A stretch of DNA of 5,024 bases from Methanobrevibacter sp. (GTDB lineage: Archaea; Methanobacteriota; Methanobacteria; Methanobacteriales; Methanobacteriaceae): positions 1 to 5,024 of the forward strand of contig WRCI01000117.1 in the NCBI GenBank assembly GCA_009784145.1, in the 5' to 3' direction. Under the pieces are notes generated by a model. That model saw only the letters and a list, made by a program, of their open reading frames with translations. It was not told where the DNA came from and searched no databases. This document shows positions 1-4,638 of this stretch, piece after piece. Both the position numbers and the translations under genes were made by a program. How positions within the stretch are numbered: position 1 is the first letter of the stretch; the number at the start of each line of letters is the position of its first letter.

Positions 1-40
1 AATATATAAATAAATATATAAAATTAAATTTATTATAAAA

Positions 41-88
41 ATATAATTTATTATTTATATAAAAATATAATTTATTATTTATATAAAA
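41..88. repeat. 24-bp perfect tandem repeat, two copies
   Basis: Positions 41-64 and 65-88 are identical 24-bp units made only of A and T. The sequence on either side (about 17-40 and 89-112) is a degenerate relative of the unit. The block lies downstream of the minus-strand thg1 gene. Read on the minus strand it supplies several T4-T5 tracts, which could help end transcription of the nadX-thg1 unit. It may also be simple replication slippage in AT-rich spacer DNA. Confidence 0.85.
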
Positions 89-125
89 ATATATTATATA
101 AAATTAATTTATTTATTAAAATATA

Positions 126-143
126 TAATATCATATGATATTA
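126..143. repeat. 18-bp perfect palindrome over the thg1 stop codon
   Basis: TAATATCATATGATATTA reads the same on both strands. It covers the TGA stop of the minus-strand thg1 gene (131-133), its last codons and five bases beyond. As RNA it could only form a short AU-rich hairpin by giving up its central bases. It may be a minor termination or 3'-end element. In DNA of this composition some palindromes arise by chance, so function is uncertain. Confidence 0.5.
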
Positions 144-1030
144 ATCTTTTTAAAGAAATTTTCATCAAAAGTAGCTAAATCCTTATCAACATACAATCTA
201 TTTCTATATGAAACATCTTTATCATTAATTTTTGGATTGAAACCTGTGATTTTTTCTTTATATTTATAAATAGCTATTCCTCTTTTTTGATATGTGACAA
301 CATCATTTAGATTACTTCCTTTTTCAAAAAGAAGCTCGTGAATATCTGAAGATTTTAAATTTTTTAGTTTTTCTGTAGCTATATCTTTAGAAAATTCCTG
401 CCTTAAAGTCCAATATCCATAGCTATTTACACAATTTCTCCAAGATTCATCTTGTCTCCATTTAAAATATTTAACAATATCCTTGTTATTAGCTATTGGA
501 ATAAGTCTAGAATCAAAAGAGATAATTATATTTTCATTATCAATAATAGACTTTTCATTATTAATAGACTTTTCATCTTCATTACTAAACTTTTCATTAT
601 CAATAATAGACTTCTCATCATCAATAATAGATTTTTCATCTTCATTACTAGAAAAATATCTATTTAAATGTTTTAAAAATGAACTTGAAGCTAAACTTGG
701 AAAAACAGAATTTAACTTTTCAATTCTTCCAGAAAATGGAATTTCAGACAATAATATATTTATTTCATCTGAAAAAGTATAAATAAACAATGGAGCAAAC
801 TCATTGAAAATATCTTTAGAAGTATCTACCATTGTCATGGAAAAAAGCTTATCATAAGGTTTTTTTAAAGATATTTTATTAGCTAAAGTGTGGAAATTTC
901 GTCCATCTAATCGTAAAATAATATTTGAATCTTTAGGGACTTTCAAATTATTGTAAATTTCATAATCTTTAAAATTATTGTAGATTTTGTAATCTTTAAA
1001 ATTATTGTAAATTTTGTAATCTTCCATCAT
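131..1030 (-). CDS. thg1: Thg1-family tRNA 3'-5' polymerase (tRNA-His guanylyltransferase-like), with repeat expansions
   Basis: Thg1-family enzymes add nucleotides to the 5' end of tRNA in the 3'-5' direction. Archaeal members act mainly in templated 5'-end addition or repair, while eukaryotic ones add G-1 to tRNA-His. Catalytic landmarks are visible: RLDGRNFH at residues 40-47 with metal-binding Asp42, and FSDE at 86-89 with Asp88 and Glu89. FDSR (172-175) and WRQDESWRNCVNSYGYW (191-207) follow. The last block lacks the HINN form typical of eukaryotic G-1 addition enzymes, as expected for an archaeal Thg1-like protein. At 299 residues it exceeds the roughly 240 usual for the family. The excess is two in-frame repeat expansions, at residues 4-30 and 128-168. 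Removing two N-terminal copies and the loop gives about 240. The core is uninterrupted, so the gene is probably functional. It starts with two consecutive ATGs, 15 nt after nadX, with only a weak GGT before the start, which suggests co-transcription and perhaps coupled translation. Confidence 0.93.
   Translation of the reverse strand: MMEDYKIYNNFKDYKIYNNFKDYEIYNNLKVPKDSNIILRLDGRNFHTLANKISLKKPYDKLFSMTMVDTSKDIFNEFAPLFIYTFSDEINILLSEIPFSGRIEKLNSVFPSLASSSFLKHLNRYFSSNEDEKSIIDDEKSIIDNEKFSNEDEKSINNEKSIIDNENIIISFDSRLIPIANNKDIVKYFKWRQDESWRNCVNSYGYWTLRQEFSKDIATEKLKNLKSSDIHELLFEKGSNLNDVVTYQKRGIAIYKYKEKITGFNPKINDKDVSYRNRLYVDKDLATFDENFFKKINII
527..649 (-). repeat. Intragenic repeat in thg1: two units of about 60 bp encoding an acidic loop
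   Basis: This stretch encodes residues 128-168 of Thg1 as two diverged units, 21 and 20 residues long. Each begins SNEDEKSI and is built from (D/N)EKSIID modules. At DNA level, 531-553 recurs exactly at 591-613 (offset 60), and 571-587 recurs at 634-650 (offset 63). The 3-bp offset difference keeps the frame. The insert lies between a helix ending HLNRYF and the strand with FDSR, so it probably forms a charged surface loop away from the catalytic carboxylates. Its length is likely to vary between strains by slippage. Confidence 0.9.
941..1021 (-). repeat. 27-bp tandem repeat, three copies, at the thg1 N-terminus
   Basis: Three consecutive 9-residue copies, DYKIYNNFK, DYKIYNNFK and DYEIYNNLK, occupy residues 4-30 of Thg1. 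The DNA units are nearly identical. The last copy leads directly into the conserved VPKDSNIILRLDG segment, so it is probably the ancestral N-terminus and the first two are duplications. The 27-bp unit keeps the reading frame. No copy contains a Met codon, so the only in-frame ATGs near the start are the two before the repeat. Confidence 0.93.
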
Positions 1031-1045
1031 ACCAAATTCTTTTAC

Positions 1046-1810
1046 TTAAGTTCCCATGATAAAATTTTCATTTAAACCTTTTAAAAGTTTAATAGCTGAA
1101 TATGCAGCCAACATACTAGTTTTAGGATTTACTTCACATGGTAAATTTTCAGTTCTAGTTTTAAATCGACCAAAATCTCCTTCAACATCTACTTCATGGA
1201 CATTTTTATTTACTTTTGGATCAACGATTATTTTAACATCCACATCCATATTACATGCAATACTAAGTGCTGCAGCTACATTTATATTAACTGGAAACAT
1301 TTTAACAGCTTCAGATGCTTTTCCTTCAAAAAGAACTTCTTCTTCATCAGTGTCTTTTCCAAGAGATTTCGGAGGTTTATGTGTGGTTAAAGTAGCTTTT
1401 TTAATTTTGCCAATAGAAGCTGCTTTTATTCCATCAAGACCCACGATAGCTCCAGAAGGAGCAAATATTTTAGCATTATTTTTAGTAGCAGTTTCAATCA
1501 TTTTTTCTCGAAGCTCATTATTCATTAATGCCCCTACACTCATGATAATAATATCTTTACCATTAGACAAAGTTTTCAAAGCATAAGTTTCAACAGATAT
1601 TGGTGATGCTGCTTCTAAAACTACATCAACATTATTTATCATGTTATCTATATCTAAAACAGCTATTCCATCAGCAATTGTAGCTAAATTTTCAGCTTTT
1701 TCAATATCATGATCATAAAAGTATTTAATAGTTATTCCATCACTTTTTGATAAAAAATTATTCACAATAATATTAGCTATTGCTCCACAGCCAATTATTC
1801 CAACTATCAT
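1046..1810 (-). CDS. nadX: L-aspartate dehydrogenase (NAD biosynthesis)
   Basis: This enzyme oxidises L-aspartate to iminoaspartate with NAD(P)+, feeding quinolinate synthase NadA; in many archaea it replaces the oxidase NadB. The 254-residue protein has the usual family length. An N-terminal Rossmann fold starts at residue 2 with the nucleotide-binding [10 protein letters not shown] (3-12) and continues through EAASP (66-70). The characteristic [11 protein letters not shown] segment is at 117-127, TTHKPPKSL at 142-150 and [11 protein letters not shown] at 172-182. [12 protein letters not shown] (200-211) holds His205, which I take as the likely catalytic histidine by analogy with the family. 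The C-terminal helix carries [13 protein letters not shown] (228-240). The start is fixed because the Rossmann fold begins at once, and AAGGAG at 1821-1826 on the minus strand lies 10 nt upstream. It is the first gene of a unit with thg1. No frameshift or missing motif is visible. Confidence 0.93.
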   Translation of the reverse strand: MIVGIIGCGAIANIIVNNFLSKSDGITIKYFYDHDIEKAENLATIADGIAVLDIDNMINNVDVVLEAASPISVETYALKTLSNGKDIIIMSVGALMNNELREKMIETATKNNAKIFAPSGAIVGLDGIKAASIGKIKKATLTTHKPPKSLGKDTDEEEVLFEGKASEAVKMFPVNINVAAALSIACNMDVDVKIIVDPKVNKNVHEVDVEGDFGRFKTRTENLPCEVNPKTSMLAAYSAIKLLKGLNENFIMGT

Positions 1811-2096
1811 GAAACCACTTCTCCTTAGTAAAAAATAAATTATTAAATTATTATTAAAGCTTAATTATAATGATAATATCCATTATAACAAATAAACTAA
1901 TAACAATAATAAAAAAAATATAAAAGCTATAAAAGCTATTAAAACTAATCAATAATTTAAATAAAAATTAATAATTTAAATTAAAAATTAATAATTATAT
2001 AAAAACAATAGAAAAATTAAGAATAATAACTATTTAAAGTATTATCCTTTAATAATAGCTATTTCAAGCCATAGTCTTATTTAAATTCTTATCTTA
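1811..2096. other. AT-rich spacer between nadX and the PRC-barrel gene
   Basis: This spacer must hold the promoter of the nadX-thg1 unit and the 3' end of the PRC-barrel transcript, both on the minus strand. I see no convincing archaeal TATA box close to nadX; TATA-like stretches are too frequent here to choose one. It contains a direct repeat of AAAAGCTAT (1922-1939) and a near-perfect 19/20-bp tandem duplication at 1952-1990. There is also a 10-bp palindrome AATAGCTATT at 2054-2063. A-runs on the plus strand (for example 1911-1918) give T-runs on the minus strand that could terminate the PRC-barrel transcript. Confidence 0.5.
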
Positions 2097-2495
2097 TTAT
2101 GGTCTTGGAACTTGAGGTTCATTATTTGGAGCTTCACTTGGTACTTGAGTAGGATTAGGACTAATTGGAGGTTGAGGTCTATTTGGTTGTACTTTTCGAA
2201 TGTCTTGAGGATCAATCAATATAATATCTCTGATAGCTCTAACTTTATCAAAATCTACATTAAGTACTCCTTCTTGTAAAACTCTCATGTCATTTTCTTC
2301 AGGAACAAAGTTCATAGTTGCTCCTCTTATTAAATCTCTAAACCCTACATTTTTATTTTCTGGTTCTAAAGCTTTTACTTGAAGTTTAGAAACTGTTCCC
2401 ATCCTTATATTAAGAACAACATCAACAACTCTTCCAACATATTCCCCAGCAATTGTGTATATATCTAAATCATAAAGACTTGTAACTTCTACCAT
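2097..2495 (-). CDS. PRC-barrel domain protein with proline-rich C-terminal tail
   Basis: Residues 1-100 fit the small archaeal PRC-barrel fold. They open with MVEVTSLYDLDIYTIAGEYV and continue GRVVDVVLNI (21-30), where the strand-turn-strand pattern with G-x-x-V-G-x-V is typical. SKLQVKAL (36-43) and the closing strand AIRDIILID (87-95) complete the barrel. Residues 104-132 form a tail with 11 prolines in 29 positions and no predicted order. No signal peptide or membrane segment is seen, so the protein is probably cytoplasmic. Archaeal PRC-barrel proteins include the CdpB family, which joins the FtsZ-SepF division machinery; a role of that kind is possible here but is inference from fold alone. 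RNA-processing or ribosome-related roles are alternatives, since PRC barrels also occur in RimM. The gene stands alone, with a good GGTGA site 4 nt before the ATG. All of it is intact. Confidence 0.87.
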   Translation of the reverse strand: MVEVTSLYDLDIYTIAGEYVGRVVDVVLNIRMGTVSKLQVKALEPENKNVGFRDLIRGATMNFVPEENDMRVLQEGVLNVDFDKVRAIRDIILIDPQDIRKVQPNRPQPPISPNPTQVPSEAPNNEPQVPRP

Positions 2496-2499
2496 GTTT

Positions 2500-2504
2500 T
2501 CACC
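2500..2504 (-). promoter_or_regulatory. Ribosome binding site of the PRC-barrel gene
   Basis: GGTGA on the minus strand lies 4 nt before the ATG at 2493-2495. It matches the 16S rRNA 3'-end complement typical of methanogens and settles the start codon. Confidence 0.75.
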
Positions 2505-2560
2505 GAATATCCTAATGATAATTTAAAACTTATTCATTAATAAATTTTATTCATTCATAA

Positions 2561-2570
2561 TTTATATATA
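2561..2570 (-). promoter_or_regulatory. Possible TATA box of the PRC-barrel gene
   Basis: The minus-strand sequence TATATATAAA lies about 65 nt upstream of the start codon. A transcript starting about 25 nt downstream of it would have a 5' leader of about 40 nt. The match to the archaeal box is good, but similar A/T strings are common in this spacer. Confidence 0.4.
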
Positions 2571-2640
2571 ATATTAATAACATCATTATATTTAAATTAG
2601 ATAATATAAATACTTTTGCTTAATTAATTGCTCATTAATG

Positions 2641-2815
2641 ATTAAAATATAATGAAAAATATAAAATAAAAATTAGGAATAAAATAAAAATGAGAAATAA
2701 AAATGATAAATACAGCAAAAAATAGAAATAAAATATAAAATAGAAAAAAATAAAAATTAAAAATATAATAAAAATTAGAAATAAAACATAAAATAGAAAT
2801 AATTCATATTATTGA
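2641..2815 (+). repeat. A-rich low-complexity tract with degenerate repeats
   Basis: The plus strand is dominated by A with a few T and G and hardly any C. Variants of AAAATTAGAAATAAAA recur irregularly (for example near 2669 and 2770), as does ATAAAATAGAAA. Every plus-strand frame is closed by many TAA codons, so it is not coding. The strong purine bias of one strand is consistent with slippage-driven expansion. Confidence 0.6.
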
Positions 2816-2944
2816 ATACTAAAGTTCAAGACCAACTATTGATATTGTCGCATAGTTTAGAATTGTTTTTAACATACTTTTTTATTATTTTTTATTACTG
2901 AAAATTAATATAAATATATATTTAGAATCCTCATTTTAGGAAAT

Positions 2945-3197
2945 ATTTATAATAAAAATAATTATAAATCATATAATGTTGTAGAGATTACGAAATATTA
3001 TTTTTGTTAATACTATACAATGATTATTTTTTTGATGTATTCTCTGCAACAATATTATTATACATCAATAAAAACCAAAACAAACATGAAAAAATAAGTA
3101 ATATAAAAAGTATTTATAATAAAAAAAACTAATAATATATTGAAGTTTGGATATGGTATTTTATCATATCCTTTCTTTGCCTTAATATTCTTTTTTT
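2945..3197 (+). ncRNA. Candidate structured RNA with pseudoknot topology
   Basis: Two stems interlock. Stem 1 pairs 2978-2987 (GTTGTAGAGA) with 3041-3050 (TCTCTGCAAC): ten pairs, one of them U-G. It continues after one mismatch with 2989-2991 against 3037-3039, an extension that competes with stem 2. Stem 2 pairs 3032-3040 (TTGATGTAT) with 3060-3068 (ATACATCAA): nine perfect pairs. The 5' arm of stem 2 lies inside the loop of stem 1 and directly abuts its 3' arm, which is the order of an H-type pseudoknot. Alternatively the stems could be mutually exclusive. A TATA-like stretch at 2909-2922 and the hairpin with T7 at 3149-3197 would bound a plus-strand transcript of about 250 nt. The ends given are estimates. 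I recognise no known RNA family, and no open gene follows that it could obviously control. Confidence 0.3.
3149..3197 (+). terminator. Hairpin followed by a T7 tract
   Basis: GGATATGGTA (3149-3158) pairs with TATCATATCC (3162-3171), ten pairs including one G-U, closed by a three-base loop. Pyrimidine-rich sequence follows and then T7 at 3191-3197. Archaeal termination relies mainly on the T-tract, so the hairpin may instead protect a 3' end or belong to the possible upstream RNA. The hairpin is one of the more GC-rich spots in this spacer. Confidence 0.45.
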
Positions 3198-3240
3198 AAA
3201 AAATAAAATTATTAATATATTATATTTAAATTTTCATCAA

Positions 3241-3381
3241 GATGTTCCTTATTTTCCTGAATCTCACAGAGAGGCAATAGACCTTATTAATTCAGCTATT
3301 GCTAAGTTGGATCAGGAAGTCCAAAAAAAGGATATGAAAACCACTCCTACCAATCGTGGTTATACTAATGCTAGGTATTAA
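3241..3381 (+). pseudogene. Coding remnant, C-terminal fragment of an unrecognised gene
   Basis: One plus-strand frame reads DVPYFPESHREAIDLINS and runs for 46 codons to a TAA at 3379-3381. It looks like real protein: a helix-like stretch (EAIDLINSAIAKLDQEVQKK) followed by a polar tail ending TNARY. Base composition changes sharply at about 3240, being clearly richer in G and C than the flanks and using codons such as ACC, GTC and AGG. The frame stays open upstream only to 3136 and has no ATG before an internal Met near the end, so the 5' part of the gene is missing. The stop faces the stop of the minus-strand gene at 3395, 13 nt away. I do not recognise the family. It may be the tail of a gene lost by deletion or left by a departed mobile element. 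Confidence 0.55.
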
Positions 3382-3394
3382 TCTACTCTACAGG

Positions 3395-3853
3395 CTATCC
3401 CAATACTCCACACACTATTTCTTCTGAAGAACATCCTTTCATTCCTAAATTCAAATAGTCATACAATATAGAGGCATATTCATTGTCAGGCAATTCTAAT
3501 GTTAATTCTATAAAACCATTTACAAAAGAGATATGTAGTATATTGTTACTCTGTTTCATTTCTGTTATATCTTTAAAATCGAATACTGATAATCCTCCAT
3601 TTTCACCCATTCCGTAAAAACCTATTATTTTATCAGTTATTAATGCTCCTGTTACCATATATTCCTCTTCTGGAAAAGGCTGATAACCTATTGGAAAAAC
3701 ATAATCTTCATAATAAGTTATTACTCTCACACCCATTTCCATGTCTTTTAATAAATCCATTAATTTATTGAATCTAAAATTCTGTGATTCATTATCAACA
3801 TTCATCATTTTCGAATATGTCTGCTCCACTAATCTATTAATCAGATCATACAT
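3395..3853 (-). CDS. Hypothetical protein, 152 residues, with PH/GRAM-like C-terminal half
   Basis: I do not recognise a named family. The N-terminal 40 residues are helical and polar (MYDLINRLVEQTYSKMMNVD onward). Residues 65-120 read as successive beta strands: YMVTGALITDKIIGFYG, then LSVFDFKDITEMK, NNILHISFVNG and FIELTLEL. The closing helix is DNEYASILYDYL (123-134). This pattern, with an LITDKIIGF strand, an FKDITEM turn and a final helix, resembles bacterial PH or GRAM-like domains; that is inference. No signal peptide or membrane segment is seen, and a cysteine pair (141, 148) ends the protein. I start it at the ATG at 3851-3853, not the TTG at 3878-3880, because GGAGAGGTGA lies 7 nt upstream of the ATG and the TTG version would translate through that site. 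A weak TATA-like sequence on the minus strand near 3904-3910 could serve it. A T7 tract on the minus strand at 3323-3329 may terminate it. Confidence 0.8.
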   Translation of the reverse strand: MYDLINRLVEQTYSKMMNVDNESQNFRFNKLMDLLKDMEMGVRVITYYEDYVFPIGYQPFPEEEYMVTGALITDKIIGFYGMGENGGLSVFDFKDITEMKQSNNILHISFVNGFIELTLELPDNEYASILYDYLNLGMKGCSSEEIVCGVLG

Positions 3854-3860
3854 TTTCTTC

Positions 3861-3870
3861 TCACCTCTCC
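3861..3870 (-). promoter_or_regulatory. Strong ribosome binding site fixing the start of the 152-residue protein
   Basis: GGAGAGGTGA on the minus strand ends 7 nt before the ATG at 3851-3853 and contains two overlapping Shine-Dalgarno cores. It decides against the in-frame TTG at 3878-3880 as the start. Confidence 0.85.
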
Positions 3871-4114
3871 TCTTCTTCAAAATCCAAATAACTAATTAAT
3901 GTGTTTATAATTAAGCTAAATTTTGGAATACATAACTAACATACGATTTTTCTTAATCTATCTGAGTGTTTTTTATTTATCCTTACACTTGTTTACTAAT
4001 AATCTTCCTAAAAATCTTCATTTTCTTTATTTTTCTTTTTAAAGAACTTTTTTCATTCTTCTCATAGGCATATTTTTAGAAAACCTTTTTTGCTATTATC
4101 AACATAATAGTCAA

Positions 4115-4216
4115 TTATCTCACAAATAATTCACTTTTTATGATGAAAACTACTTTTCCATAAAGTTTAAAAGGTTTTGTTCCTTTATAATAATGAGTTC
4201 CTATAATTGTTATATA
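4115..4216 (-). pseudogene. Possible HIRAN-domain gene remnant
   Basis: One minus-strand frame reads ITIIGTHYYKGTKPFK and then LYGKVVFIIKSELFVR before a TAA at 4115-4117. The first part resembles the opening of HIRAN domains, small DNA-binding modules that commonly begin with a GTxxYYG...KPF pattern. The second part resembles the closing strand of some stand-alone HIRAN proteins. The middle, which normally contains the EPDNxYD...AI segment, is absent, so this could be an internal-deletion derivative. There is no ATG; the frame closes upstream at a stop at 4247-4249, and no ribosome binding site is evident. The family assignment is from memory of the pattern over about 30 residues and is tentative; chance coding-like sequence remains possible. 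Confidence 0.33.
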
Positions 4217-4366
4217 TCTTCTTTCTATTGTATTATTATATATTAATCAATTATATTTAATTTTTTTTATTTTCATAACCCTTATTAATACATCATTTAA
4301 AATTCAATAATATTTTTTAAATTATATTTAATATATACTTAGATAATACAAATCTTATAATATCAT

Positions 4367-4423
4367 TAGCTAAAAAATCATTTTATAAATATATTAATAT
4401 ATTTTTTTAAACTATTTTAGCTA
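4367..4423. repeat. Concentric inverted repeats with an 18-bp palindrome core
   Basis: TAGCTAAAA at 4367-4375 is matched in inverse by TTTTAGCTA at 4415-4423. Almost exactly at their centre is the perfect palindrome AAATATATTAATATATTT (4387-4404). The centres differ by half a base. The sequence between the arms also shows partial inverse similarity. It might be a protein binding site or a cruciform-prone element, but the A/T composition weakens the case. Confidence 0.5.
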
Positions 4424-4579
4424 TATCTTTATATAAAATAATTTTGTAAATACATTAATACTATTTAAATAAAAATCAACTACTTAAAAAAAGGTTTAAT
4501 TAGCTTTGAAAGGGTTTAAAAAATAATAAAAACTAATTTTAACTTATTCTAAACATAAAAAGATAACAAAAACAACAAA

Positions 4580-4587
4580 TTTATATA
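4580..4587 (+). promoter_or_regulatory. TATA box of the STAS-like gene
   Basis: TTTATATA is an excellent match to the methanogen TATA box. It is preceded by A-rich sequence suitable for TFB contact (ACAACAAA, 4572-4579). Transcription would start around 4608-4614, giving a leader of about 25-30 nt before the ATG at 4639. Confidence 0.72.
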
Positions 4588-4627
4588 AATAAAAAAACAT
4601 ATATATTTTTGATAAAAAATTAATAAA

Positions 4628-4635
4628 GAGGTGAT
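4628..4635 (+). promoter_or_regulatory. Ribosome binding site of the STAS-like gene
   Basis: GAGGTGAT is a near-complete anti-16S sequence; its GGTGA core ends 4 nt before the ATG at 4639. It fixes the start. Confidence 0.85.
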
Positions 4636-4638
4636 ATT

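Larger units (their letters stand above)
2496..3240. other. Long intergenic region without an intact gene
   Basis: No credible intact protein-coding gene is seen on either strand. From left to right it holds the PRC-barrel leader (2496-2570), an A-rich and nearly C-free tract (about 2641-2815), and a short island of more complex sequence (2818-2860). The possible structured RNA (2978-3068) and the hairpin with T-tract (3149-3197) follow. On the minus strand, 2819-2875 could encode an 18-residue hydrophobic peptide beginning MLKTILNYAT, but it has no ribosome binding site. Confidence 0.6.
3854..4638. other. Long divergent intergenic region
   Basis: This 785-bp spacer separates two divergently transcribed small genes. 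It contains the ribosome binding site of the minus-strand gene, a T-rich stretch (about 3995-4090), the possible HIRAN-like remnant on the minus strand (4115-4216), a concentric AT palindrome (4367-4423) and the promoter of the plus-strand gene (4580-4587). A degenerate direct repeat pairs about 4380-4400 with 4441-4461, a spacing of 61 bp. No intact gene is seen. Minus-strand frames between 3960 and 4130 contain short protein-like runs broken by stops, consistent with decayed coding sequence. Confidence 0.55.

Noticed and set aside
452..782. Open plus-strand frames opposite thg1
   Set aside because: They are antisense to the repeat-bearing part of thg1, consist of low-complexity Ile/Phe/Leu/Asn/Ser runs and have no ribosome binding site. 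The minus-strand frame has catalytic motifs.
1056..1586. 176-codon plus-strand frame opposite nadX (and a shorter one at 1196-1390)
   Set aside because: Composition is a shadow of the well-supported aspartate dehydrogenase on the minus strand, and there is no recognisable domain or start signal.
2640..3240. CRISPR array or leader
   Set aside because: The repeats are degenerate A-rich strings without regular spacing or unique spacers, and no cas gene is in the window.
3136..3240. Upstream in-frame extension of the coding remnant
   Set aside because: The frame is open but the translation is AT-driven Ile/Phe/Leu/Asn sequence covering the terminator-like hairpin, with no start codon. It is most likely chance.
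3854..3880. TTG start adding nine residues to the 152-residue protein
   Set aside because: The extension would be translated from the GGAGAGGTGA ribosome binding site itself, which is ideally placed for the ATG at 3851-3853.
4140..4146. ATGATGA as a C box of an archaeal C/D guide RNA
   Set aside because: No CTGA D box or internal D'/C' pair was found at suitable distance downstream.
4169..4186. AAAAGG...CCTTT hairpin as a terminator
   Set aside because: The stem is only about five pairs and lies within the possible coding remnant, so it is not distinguishable from chance.
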